From assembly GCA_963665525.1 (NCBI GenBank), contig OY762280.1, forward strand, positions 1,736,001 to 1,800,000: a DNA stretch of 64,000 nt. Direction: 5' to 3'. The translations under genes were made by a program, and so were the position numbers. Positions within the stretch are counted from its first letter, which is position 1; each line of letters starts with the position of its first letter. A model generated the notes under the pieces. The model was not told the origin of the DNA, ran no database searches, and saw only the letters and a program-made list of their open reading frames with translations. Below, in pieces: positions 53,424 through 62,520 of this stretch. The stretch comes from UBA12077 sp963665525 (GTDB lineage Bacteria; Bacteroidota; Bacteroidia; Bacteroidales; UBA12077).

Positions 53424-55004
53424 TTAAAAGTCAATTTCAATTCTTGCAGAAAGTATACTGAAATCATCACCACCTTCTCCTGCTGGCGCTACAACAGCAA
53501 AAGGATCATTTGTTAAATCACCATTAATATCTTCACCAACAAACAGTTTATCTTTTCCGTTAGCATATCTATCATGATTTATATAAGAATAATTAAGCAT
53601 AAACTTAACATTATCATTTACATGGTAATTCAATCCTAAAGTATATGCATTTGCTCCACCACCATATATTTCAGCATCGAAATCATTCGCATTCATATAA
53701 TCGAAACGGAATGCAACTTCAATATCTCCCCAATCTTGTCCTCTATTTACCTGAGTAAATTCACCTTCTTTATTATTATAAACATAGTTTCCTCCAAATA
53801 ATAACATTCCAACTTGCGCATATCCACCATCTATTGTAGCATCTTTAGCTCCATTTTCTCTTGCAATATTTGTTAACATATATTGTCCTTGGAACATAAA
53901 CTGATTCCATGAACCTGCAAGCTCTGCTCCAAATAAAGTAGTACTCTTAACATCAGAAATATCATCTGTATCAATATATTTTTTCCTATTAATTGATGTT
54001 AAAGAGCGTGTAGAAAAACGATAACTATCAGCTGCTTCTAAACTTGTTTTAGGTGTTCTATACGATCCAGCTATACCTATATGTAATAATTTACCAGATT
54101 CTTGAATTGGCATATAAACAAATCGACCAGTATATGAGTAACCATCGCTTATACCATTATCTTTATTTGCATCTTGAGCAAATTCATTTTCTTCGAATTC
54201 TCCAGCTGCTCTAAAATGAACACCTGCAATAGCCAAAAAGTGCTGTCCCCAGTAATTACCTTGTAAACCTAAATGACGTGAAGGTGCCATTTTACTTGCA
54301 AGTGATCTCTCTATAAAAGTAACATATCTTGATGTTGTTGTTGTTTCCATTGAGAAACCTTCTTTAAAATGACCTGCTTTTACATTCCAATTATTTCCAT
54401 CGTATCTAACAATCATATCTTTCATTTCAATAATAGCTCCTGCTACATCGATATCAAATTCGCCATACCAATTTCCCCAAAGTTGAGCTTTTAAAGCAAA
54501 GCGAGCACGACGTATATCCACACCATTACCAATATCGTTTAAAGATTCGCCTAAAGGCATCATAGCATCAAAATAAACACGTGTATCAAACCAATACTTG
54601 AATTGTTGATCTGATGACTCAAACACTAAAATACCATTCTGAGTTTCAGTATTTAAAGCTGTTCTACTAACAATTTTACCATAAGCATTTCTTCTTACTG
54701 CGCTTACCATTTTTATATCAGCAACAGATTTTCCTGTAACATTTACTTCTGCTACATCGAAACTTGGATGAGTAAATATTAGAATGTTAGAACTATTCGT
54801 AGGGATTGAAATTTCAAATTTTCCATCCTTATCAGTTTTTGAGCTAATCTCTATAGCTCCCTGAAGTCTGATATCCACATTTACAATCGGACCACCATCC
54901 TTCGCAGAAGTAACTACTCCACTAACTGTAGTTTCTTGTGCCCAGCTGCTAGTTGAAAAAACAACAGCAACCATTAAAATTAGTATTCGTTTCAATTTAA
55001 TCAT
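53424..55004 (-). CDS. Phosphate-selective porin O/P-like protein with carboxypeptidase-regulatory N-domain
   Basis: 526 residues from ATG 55002-55004 (MIKLKRILILMVAVVFSTSS); the upstream ATG at 55034 adds ten residues before the signal peptide. After cleavage at SWAQ comes a CarboxypepD_reg-like domain (about 28-105: TVSGVVTSAKDGGPIVNVDI), then a 16-stranded OprO/OprP-type barrel (FDTRVYFDAMMPLG; DIRRARFALKAQLWGNWYGE; WNVKAGHFKEGFSME; terminal FSILSARIEIDF). OprP-type porins admit phosphate or polyphosphate. Downstream of the PiT gene by 198 nt and followed by the LTD lipoprotein. Confidence 0.88.
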   Translation of the reverse strand: MIKLKRILILMVAVVFSTSSWAQETTVSGVVTSAKDGGPIVNVDIRLQGAIEISSKTDKDGKFEISIPTNSSNILIFTHPSFDVAEVNVTGKSVADIKMVSAVRRNAYGKIVSRTALNTETQNGILVFESSDQQFKYWFDTRVYFDAMMPLGESLNDIGNGVDIRRARFALKAQLWGNWYGEFDIDVAGAIIEMKDMIVRYDGNNWNVKAGHFKEGFSMETTTTSRYVTFIERSLASKMAPSRHLGLQGNYWGQHFLAIAGVHFRAAGEFEENEFAQDANKDNGISDGYSYTGRFVYMPIQESGKLLHIGIAGSYRTPKTSLEAADSYRFSTRSLTSINRKKYIDTDDISDVKSTTLFGAELAGSWNQFMFQGQYMLTNIARENGAKDATIDGGYAQVGMLLFGGNYVYNNKEGEFTQVNRGQDWGDIEVAFRFDYMNANDFDAEIYGGGANAYTLGLNYHVNDNVKFMLNYSYINHDRYANGKDKLFVGEDINGDLTNDPFAVVAPAGEGGDDFSILSARIEIDF

Positions 55005-55201
55005 AGTTATATCTATTTGTTTAAAAATTAACACACCACTAAATAATGTATAGTTTTAAGTAATTCGAAATTTTGGTATTCTATAAAAGCTCTACAGAAA
55101 GCATTTTTTTTACTTCAATTACTTTACATTACTCTACATGCTAATTCTTATTTTTTTGATTTATAGCTTTTTAACTTTTTTAACACTTCTATTTTGGCCT
55201 A

Positions 55202-57094
55202 TTATATCTTATTAATAAACTCAGATAAGCTCTCACCTTGTTCAAGATTCATTTTTTGTCTTAATCTATATCTATTCATCTCTACACTTTTAGGTGAAAT
55301 ATTCTGTACATAAGCTATTTCCTTGGAAGATAAATTCAATCTAAGCAATGCTGCCAATTGCTTTTCTTTAAGTGTTAATGTAGGGAAGCTTTGTTCTAAT
55401 TTTAAGAAGAAATCATTGTTTGTTTCTTCAACATGTAAATAGAAAGTTTTTCTTTCTTTATCTATATTCATACTTTGATTTATCTGATTTAACAGATTAT
55501 CAATAAGCTTTTCTTTTTTCTTTACATCACTGGATGATTTAATATCTTTAACTAATATTTTAATATCTTCCAGAAATTCATTCTTTTTAACCAAATTCAA
55601 CGCTAAATTAGTTAGCTCTCTCTTCTGAAATTCAAGCTCAGTTTCTAACGATTCATTCAATATTTTAGTATTCTGAAGTTCAGATTCCATATAAGCCTTT
55701 TGAGATTGTTCTATCTGATCCATTTTTTCTTGTAGATCCTTATTCTCATGAGCCTTTCTTTTATAATAAAAGAATACTATACCTGCTATAATTAATACAA
55801 CGATACCACTGATAATAATTAAAAACTGATTGGCAAAACTTACAGAATTTTCATTATGAGTAATAACATTACCATTTTGAAAATCGATTTCACTTTCCGG
55901 TATATCGTCTTTATTTAAATATCCAGTATCTCGTACCTGTTCTACATTGCTAATAGCAACTGAGTCCTTATATTCTTCTAATACAAATGTTGAATCTTTA
56001 TCAGCAATTGTCTGATTTGAATCTTGTTGAATTGCTTTAATTATCGAATTTGGCTTTGCAACTTCTAAATTAAATACATTACTTACTACAAATAATGCAA
56101 AGAAAGAAATAATTCCAGCCATAATTGGTGTAGTTATCCAACCTGTTGCTATTCCTCCTATTACATTAAACTTGATCTCTCTTGCCCGTTTTAGTAATCC
56201 AACTCCTAAAATAGCACCAACAATTGCTTGAGAACTTGATACAGGCACTAATGGAATTTTTGGTAATCCTAGAGATACTAAAAAACTTTGCAATGATTGT
56301 GATGAAAATACAAATAACACTAATGAATGAGCTAAAACAACAACCAAGGCTGATTCTGACGATAATTGCAAAATATTATTACCAACAGTTTGCATAATCT
56401 TTTTAGAATAAGTTATAGCACCAACAGCAATTGCTAATCCGCCAATTAAAAATAATTGTTGAGTCCCATTTAAAGTAAATAATCCTAAATTCAACACTTC
56501 TTTTGGAGCTGCTGCAGTAACAAAAACTCCCATTACATTAGCAATATTATTGGCACCCAAACTAAATGATCCAAAAGCTCCTACCAATAATAATCCTATA
56601 CGCAGATATTTATCAAGCTTAATCAAATGTATTTTTGATTTGTTTATTAGAAATTTTACTAACATATACAATATTACAGCAAAAACAGCTGCCAGTATAG
56701 GACATAAAACCCATGTAGAAACAATTTTGGTTAATGAATTATAGTCTGTTGTACTTCCACTATATAAGTTCCAACCAATTATTGCTCCGACAATGGCTTG
56801 TGAAGTAGAAACAGGCAGATTATATTTTGTCATTACAAAAACTGTAACTGCTGCAGCTAATGCAACCGTAAATGAGCCAGCAATAGCGTTTACAGCACCT
56901 AATTTTCCCAAGGTATGAGAAGCTCCACTTCCCTGAAAAACTGCACCAATAACGACAAATAATGATAAAACAATTACTGCTTTTTTAAAACTAATCATTT
57001 TTGAACCAACAGCAGATCCAAAAACATTGGCAGCATCGTTGGCTCCTAAAGACCATCCCAAAAACAACCCACTTGATAAAAATAATAATATCAT
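55202..57094 (-). CDS. PiT phosphate permease fused to coiled coil and LuxR-type HTH
   Basis: 630 residues. Residues 1-350 are a PiT-family permease with both signature repeats, GANDAANVFGSAVGSK (17-32) and LGANNIANVMGVF (about 180), and STSQAIVGA/SSSQAIVGA. An extracytoplasmic loop (about 355-420) and a further helix (about 423-445) lead to a cytoplasmic coiled coil (450-560). A GerE/LuxR-type helix-turn-helix (571-630: LTLKEKQLAALLRLNLSSKE, IAYVQNISPKSVEMNRYRLR) ends the protein. That tail is the standard output of Bacteroidota TPR-HTH regulators, here joined to a transporter. It probably reports phosphate flux to transcription from the membrane. The DUF47 partner gene ends 39 nt upstream. 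Confidence 0.92.
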   Translation of the reverse strand: MILLFLSSGLFLGWSLGANDAANVFGSAVGSKMISFKKAVIVLSLFVVIGAVFQGSGASHTLGKLGAVNAIAGSFTVALAAAVTVFVMTKYNLPVSTSQAIVGAIIGWNLYSGSTTDYNSLTKIVSTWVLCPILAAVFAVILYMLVKFLINKSKIHLIKLDKYLRIGLLLVGAFGSFSLGANNIANVMGVFVTAAAPKEVLNLGLFTLNGTQQLFLIGGLAIAVGAITYSKKIMQTVGNNILQLSSESALVVVLAHSLVLFVFSSQSLQSFLVSLGLPKIPLVPVSSSQAIVGAILGVGLLKRAREIKFNVIGGIATGWITTPIMAGIISFFALFVVSNVFNLEVAKPNSIIKAIQQDSNQTIADKDSTFVLEEYKDSVAISNVEQVRDTGYLNKDDIPESEIDFQNGNVITHNENSVSFANQFLIIISGIVVLIIAGIVFFYYKRKAHENKDLQEKMDQIEQSQKAYMESELQNTKILNESLETELEFQKRELTNLALNLVKKNEFLEDIKILVKDIKSSSDVKKKEKLIDNLLNQINQSMNIDKERKTFYLHVEETNNDFFLKLEQSFPTLTLKEKQLAALLRLNLSSKEIAYVQNISPKSVEMNRYRLRQKMNLEQGESLSEFINKI

Positions 57095-57133
57095 ACGAAC
57101 AACCAGTTTCTAATAAGAATATTAATAATTTAT

Positions 57134-57781
57134 TTATACGATTCGCTTAATAGCTAAAATGGAAAGTATATCAGCCACTACTTCTGCTGCATCTGAAACA
57201 TTTTCAATATGTAGTGTAAAATAACGCAAATGTATTTTCTCACTAAGTTTTAAATTAGGACTATCATGAAATACTTTTCGCTTGATATTATTAGCCAATT
57301 TATCAGCTTCCGTCTCAAAGAAATATACCCTATGTATTTTATCCTTAACAGCTGCAGGATCTTTAAAAAAAGCTCTTGCTGCCGGAATAAGCGCATCTAT
57401 TGCTGAAACAGATATTTTTGTCAACTTTAAAATATCTTCATGTAATTTCTTGGGTATTAATGGAATTTCTACATCAAATTGATATAAGTTTTCTTTCATT
57501 ATATCCAGAATGTCGTCACATTTTTCCATTAATCTTAAAACATCACCTCTATATTGCGGTAGCAAAGAATGCGCATATAAATCATTTTCAACCTTTCTTC
57601 TAATACTATCTGCTTTCCCCTCTATCTCATCTATATCTTTCAAATTATCTGAAAACTTCTCCATGTTACCTTTCAAATAATTCCTTACCCCATCCTTAAA
57701 AACAAGAGAACCATTATCAACAGAATCAAAAAAATCATCTATATCAAGTATTAGCTTCTTAGTGGTATTGAAAAATGCCAT
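57134..57781 (-). CDS. DUF47/PhoU-like Pit accessory protein
   Basis: 215 residues, all-helical, with the TIGR00153/DUF47 features: FFNTTKKLILDIDDFFDSVD at the start, DEIEGKADSIRRKVENDLY and ETEADKLANNIKRKVFH as the two metal-binding repeats, and IENVSDAAEVVADIL at the end. PhoU-like accessory proteins of PiT permeases modulate phosphate uptake, usually negatively. First gene of the cluster, 39 nt before the PiT-HTH gene, with a perfect -7 box upstream. Confidence 0.93.
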   Translation of the reverse strand: MAFFNTTKKLILDIDDFFDSVDNGSLVFKDGVRNYLKGNMEKFSDNLKDIDEIEGKADSIRRKVENDLYAHSLLPQYRGDVLRLMEKCDDILDIMKENLYQFDVEIPLIPKKLHEDILKLTKISVSAIDALIPAARAFFKDPAAVKDKIHRVYFFETEADKLANNIKRKVFHDSPNLKLSEKIHLRYFTLHIENVSDAAEVVADILSILAIKRIV

Positions 57782-58311
57782 ATTCTGAAATGTTAAAGTT
57801 AAACTTTGAATACTTCCTTAGATTAGGAATATTTTAATCGCAAATATAGCTATTAATTATATGATTTATTGAATAATAGCTAACATTTAGAAATACAGCT
57901 CTAATTTATCATGTAGTGTTTATGTATTTTTTTTGTTATTGTATTCCATATACTTATAATCTACTTTGAGAGTTTTTGATTTTCTTTAAGATAGGAATGA
58001 GAATCTTGTAGTGTAAATTTAGGGCAGAATTTCTGATTAAAAAAACATCCTTTATGCTCGTTCTACTGATCTTATAATATCATGTAGATATAACCCAACT
58101 TATTAATTCATATTAATCTTAAAGACCACTTCCCTGTAAATATGTAATTCTTAATTGGATTAGGATTGTATCTATTTGATTTAATGGTTATTAATCTTAT
58201 TTGCCGATACAGAAAGTAATTTTATTTATTCTTTAGGCTGATTTGATGCACATTACATAATTTCCTATTTGCAGAAAAGTGTAGAATAGTTGGAAGAAAT
58301 AGAGGGTTTTA
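57782..58311. other. 530-nt intergenic region
   Basis: Very AT-rich. It holds the promoter of the DUF47-PiT operon at its left end (57841-57848). No terminator after the DUF4185 gene, no ORF of note, no repeat and no RNA gene could be supported in the rest. Confidence 0.6.
57841..57848 (-). promoter_or_regulatory. -7 promoter box of the DUF47-PiT operon
   Basis: The minus strand reads TATATTTG, perfect TAnnTTTG, 59 nt before the ATG at 57781. No TTG at the -33 distance, so an activator may be needed; the PiT-HTH protein itself is a candidate. Confidence 0.5.
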
Positions 58312-59496
58312 TCACTTAAATTTTACCCTTATAAACCTAGGATGATAAATTGTAGCATCTTTCTGAATATCCTCCCAGAAATTGAATGTTATTGTATTGT
58401 AACTTATTAATAATTCGCCAGGTTTAGATAAATGATAATGTGCTTTAGCATTATATGGTAGTAAACCTTTTTCGGCATATTCGGGACAAGTATACACTTC
58501 ATGAATCTCTCCAAACGGTCCAACAGGACTATTACCTACTCTTATACCTATCTTTTCTGATAATCCTAAAACGGTAAATGTCAATAAGTATCTTCCATCT
58601 TCGATTGGAGTTACACTTAATTCGTTGGAAACACCATTTGTTATAGGAACTACTTCTTCTGCACTTGCAACCCAATCTTCTCCATTCCAGAATGTCCATT
58701 TATCAACAACTTCAAATTTTGAAGGTTTTACTCTTGCTGCTAATAATGATTTATTTCCTTCTGCAATTCCATAAATATAAATGTAACCATCAGGATTTGG
58801 AGCACCAGCCTCTTTGGTATTAACAAACACTCCACTTCCAAAATATATTCTGCCATAAACAGGATGAACAAATCCTAAATTGGTTGGAATCTGTTCACTA
58901 TTTTTTATTCCTTCTGATGTAGGATTATCAATTTTTAATAAGGTAATATTTGTTTGCTTAAAATCAAATACATTCGTACCTGTTTTATGCACATGATATG
59001 CGAAAATATACAGTGAATTATTTAATTCGTGATTAATGAATCCATCGCCTAACCAAAAATATTCCCCTTCTTGACTATTTGAATTATCTGGAGCAAAGTA
59101 TGAGATTGGATTTCCATCCTTATCAGTATTATATTCAAATGATATTTTTGACTTTTCCGGCTCAACACCTTGTAACCAGGCTGTTGAGTTATTAACCATT
59201 ACATTACCGGCTTTTGGAACTCCATTTTCAACTTCTCCAATATACGTATCACTAAAAATGAACAGCGTTTTTTTATTTCCATTTTCTTTATCTTCTATGC
59301 CATCTAAAGGAATTGAGAAAATACCATCAGCACCAAACCATCCGGAAGTCCGTTCCATTAATGCGGACCATTCGGGTGCAGGTTCACTTGTAAATGTAAG
59401 GGGCTTCAGTTCTCCTTTTTCTCCTTTATTATTAGTAGCTAAATTACAGCTACTAATAATAAGGGATAGGATAATTATAATACCTGTTATTCTCAT
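58312..59496 (-). CDS. DUF4185 five-bladed-propeller lipoprotein
   Basis: 394 residues. Lipobox ends at C17 (SLIISSC). The body has the DUF4185 pattern of a sialidase/GH43-like propeller: SGWFGADGIFSIPL, TLFIFSDTYIGEV, YFWLGDGFINH, YIFAYHVHKTG, IYFGSGVFVNTKE and a final AKAHYHLSKPGELLISYNT. Family members sit in glycan-use loci and may be glycosidases or glycan binders; no activity is assured. Last gene of the operon, 17 nt after GH92-SGNH. Confidence 0.8.
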   Translation of the reverse strand: MRITGIIIILSLIISSCNLATNNKGEKGELKPLTFTSEPAPEWSALMERTSGWFGADGIFSIPLDGIEDKENGNKKTLFIFSDTYIGEVENGVPKAGNVMVNNSTAWLQGVEPEKSKISFEYNTDKDGNPISYFAPDNSNSQEGEYFWLGDGFINHELNNSLYIFAYHVHKTGTNVFDFKQTNITLLKIDNPTSEGIKNSEQIPTNLGFVHPVYGRIYFGSGVFVNTKEAGAPNPDGYIYIYGIAEGNKSLLAARVKPSKFEVVDKWTFWNGEDWVASAEEVVPITNGVSNELSVTPIEDGRYLLTFTVLGLSEKIGIRVGNSPVGPFGEIHEVYTCPEYAEKGLLPYNAKAHYHLSKPGELLISYNTITFNFWEDIQKDATIYHPRFIRVKFK

Positions 59497-59513
59497 AATC
59501 GATTATTTAATAA

Positions 59514-62504
59514 TTATTCAATTATATATGGATTAATTATACTCTTCCATAATGTATAACCTTTATCGTTAAGGTGAAGGCCGTCTATACTATAATCATA
59601 ATTTATTTTTCCCTTATCATTCTTAAACTTATTAAACAAATCAATATAAGTAAGCGTATATTCATCTGCTAACTCGACCAACTGTTTATTAATTTTTATT
59701 ATCTCAGTATTTGGTCTTGTATAATGTAAGCCATCATCTACAGGCAATACACTTTGTACATAAATTTTAGTTTGTGGTGATTCATTCTTAATTTGTTCTA
59801 TAATCTTCCTGTAATTTTCTATTACATGATCGGATGATTTACCATACGCAAGATCATTCGTGCCAATAAGAATAAATACTTTCTTTGGTCTTGATTCAGT
59901 TACTTCTGATAGTCTCTCAAGAATCCCATCCGTATCATCTCCTCCAATACCTCTATTTTTGACATTTATATTATTAAAAAGCTCGTGCCACTCACATTGA
60001 TCGGTAATACTATTACCAAGCATAATGATTTCATTGTCGGTATTAGGAAGCATTTCAAATTGTGCTTTTCGGTGATAATAATAAGCTCTTATAGCTTTAT
60101 TCCAGGCATCCATATCTTCAGCAAACTTATCAAATTTCAATATTTCATCCTTTTCTTCTTCAGTTAGAACGCTACTCATCGATGGCGGTGCATCTTCCGG
60201 TTTACTTCCCCACTTTTTATTAGGATTCGATCCCATTTTCAATACTAGTTTTCCTCCATTTATCAAATCTGAATGATAAAACCAAGGCTTGTGTAGTGCT
60301 TGTCCGTCTAATGTCGCAGATTGAATATACTTATTCTCTTTCGAAACATTTTTCGCTTCAATAATAAATTTACCTCCCGGATAATATTTTTCATCTAAAT
60401 GAATGGTTATTTTTTCAAAAATCGGGCTCCCAATTTCATATATTGGCTCTACTGAAGCTCCTCCATCCATCTCAAATAATCCCATGGCGCTCATTACAAA
60501 CCAGGCTCCCATTTGTCCCTGGTCCTCATCTCCCATCCAACCATTCTGATCATAACCATAGTATTTATCCATTATTTCTCTTGCCCACTTCTGAGTTAAC
60601 CATGGTTTTCCTGAATAATTAAATAAATATGCAGATTGCATATTCGGCTGGTTTCCATGATTTACAGGTAATACTCCCATGCCATCCAAACTATTTGATC
60701 CTAAATGTTCTGAATTAAAGTTATGAGGAGCTGATGTTTCAAAACCTTTTTCCAAGCGATTATTAAACTCATCTTTTCCCATTAGATTAATTAATCCATT
60801 TAAATCATGTGGTACAAAATAGGTATACTGCCATGCATTTCCTTCAACCCAACCGGCTCCTAACCATGAAACATCACCAAATTCACTAAAATTATCAACC
60901 CATGAACCATCCTTATGTTTACGTCGCATATAACCAACCGTAGTATCAAATACATTTTGGTAGTTATACGCTCTATGCATAAACTGCTTATATTCTGTAG
61001 TTTTATTTAAAGCCATAGCAAACTGACCAACAGTGTAATCATCATATGCATATGCCAAGGTATTAGATACAGGACCATCTTCATCAGGTACAAATCCATA
61101 TTGAAGGTAAGTATTCAGGTGTCTGTTACCAACATATCCTCCTGCTTCGTAAGGTTTTCCCTGTGTAGTTTGTAATTTATATATTGATTCCCATGCTTTA
61201 TTTACATCATAATTTCGTATTCCTTTCTGATAAGCACTTACCATTAAAGAAATCTGATGTGAAGCAACCATAATTGCTGAATACTCTATTCCTGTTGGCC
61301 CTTTAGGCAACCATCCTCCTTTATCATAGATTTCCAGGAATGAATTCACCCAATTATTTGCTATATCAGGAGTAGCTAATGTCCAAAGTTGATTCAGGTT
61401 CCAAAAAGTAATCCAGAAACCATCACTTCCATAAACAGGTTTTAACGGATCGTCTAACTGTTGAACCTTTTCATGCATATCCATATACTTACCATTCACA
61501 TCGCTCCATGTAGTTCTCCCTGCATATGCTCTATATAAATTTGTATAAAATTTTGTTTTATCAATTTCTGTTCCTCCCTCCACTTCAATAACAGAAAGTA
61601 AATCATTCCATTGATCTTTTGAATCTGAAACTACAGCATCAAAATCCCAATTGTATTTGTTAAGTTCTGTTTCCAAATTTAACCTTGCCTGATCAATACT
61701 AACAAGTGATATCCCTGTTTGCATCATTACCTGTTCACCTTCTTCTGTTTCAAACTCTACGAATGCACCTACATCTTTATGACCAAATCCTGATGAAACC
61801 CTATCAACGTTTCGAATTATATCTTCTTTTACCCACCCATTTAGAGACTTAAATGGTTTATTAAAACGTATCACAAAATTCAATACATATTCGTTATAAT
61901 TTGCTTTTCTTAAACTCTGTTGATACGATACTCCTTCAATTTCTGTATCACTAACTTTTTTTATATCAGTATAAAATATTTCAAATCCATATTCAGAAGG
62001 AATCTGAAGATCGATTAGAATTCGTGCCGAATCATTTTCAGGGAAAGTGTAACGATGAAAACCTGTTCGTGTAGTTGTTGTTAGTTCAGCCTTAATATTG
62101 TAATCATCAAGCAAAACAGAATAATATCCCGCTGAAGCTTTTTCATTTTTATGATCGAAGTTTGATCGATAACCTTGATTAGGATGTTTCTCTGTTCCGG
62201 GGTTTGTTTTTAATGGCCCTACTGTTGGCATAGTTAATAATCCTGCCATAGTCCATGAGTGAATATGACTAAATCCAGCTATGTTATTGATATCATATTC
62301 ATATCCTGCTTTCCATCCTAACTCCTGGTTATCAGGACTTAGCTTTATCATTCCAAAAGGAGTTGTTGGCCCTGGGAACAAAATCCATCTCGAATTATGA
62401 GTTCCAATCATTGGATCAACATAATCAATCGGTTTTTTATTCGTTTGCGAAAAACTGCAATTAACAATTAAAACTAGTACTGAAACGAAAAATAATTTCT
62501 TCAT
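59514..62504 (-). CDS. GH92 alpha-mannosidase fused to SGNH (GDSL) esterase
   Basis: 996 residues with a signal peptide (cut after NCSFSQ). The GH92 part (about 25-770) has the family start VDPMIGTHNSRWILFPGPTT, GFSHIHSWTM, a WxxxW-type region (DGFWITFWNLNQLW) and the C-terminal GDEDQGQMGAWFVMSAMGLF. GH92 enzymes are Ca-dependent exo-alpha-mannosidases. The last 180 residues are an SGNH hydrolase with S832 in LGNSIT, GIGGD, GTND and D974-x-x-H977 in DGLHLN, likely an O-acetyl esterase. Linking mannosidase and deacetylase suggests a substrate of acetylated mannan or high-mannose glycan. In operon with the glycosidase upstream (16 nt) and DUF4185 downstream. Confidence 0.93.
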   Translation of the reverse strand: MKKLFFVSVLVLIVNCSFSQTNKKPIDYVDPMIGTHNSRWILFPGPTTPFGMIKLSPDNQELGWKAGYEYDINNIAGFSHIHSWTMAGLLTMPTVGPLKTNPGTEKHPNQGYRSNFDHKNEKASAGYYSVLLDDYNIKAELTTTTRTGFHRYTFPENDSARILIDLQIPSEYGFEIFYTDIKKVSDTEIEGVSYQQSLRKANYNEYVLNFVIRFNKPFKSLNGWVKEDIIRNVDRVSSGFGHKDVGAFVEFETEEGEQVMMQTGISLVSIDQARLNLETELNKYNWDFDAVVSDSKDQWNDLLSVIEVEGGTEIDKTKFYTNLYRAYAGRTTWSDVNGKYMDMHEKVQQLDDPLKPVYGSDGFWITFWNLNQLWTLATPDIANNWVNSFLEIYDKGGWLPKGPTGIEYSAIMVASHQISLMVSAYQKGIRNYDVNKAWESIYKLQTTQGKPYEAGGYVGNRHLNTYLQYGFVPDEDGPVSNTLAYAYDDYTVGQFAMALNKTTEYKQFMHRAYNYQNVFDTTVGYMRRKHKDGSWVDNFSEFGDVSWLGAGWVEGNAWQYTYFVPHDLNGLINLMGKDEFNNRLEKGFETSAPHNFNSEHLGSNSLDGMGVLPVNHGNQPNMQSAYLFNYSGKPWLTQKWAREIMDKYYGYDQNGWMGDEDQGQMGAWFVMSAMGLFEMDGGASVEPIYEIGSPIFEKITIHLDEKYYPGGKFIIEAKNVSKENKYIQSATLDGQALHKPWFYHSDLINGGKLVLKMGSNPNKKWGSKPEDAPPSMSSVLTEEEKDEILKFDKFAEDMDAWNKAIRAYYYHRKAQFEMLPNTDNEIIMLGNSITDQCEWHELFNNINVKNRGIGGDDTDGILERLSEVTESRPKKVFILIGTNDLAYGKSSDHVIENYRKIIEQIKNESPQTKIYVQSVLPVDDGLHYTRPNTEIIKINKQLVELADEYTLTYIDLFNKFKNDKGKINYDYSIDGLHLNDKGYTLWKSIINPYIIE

Positions 62505-62520
62505 ATTACTCTTTTTTGGT

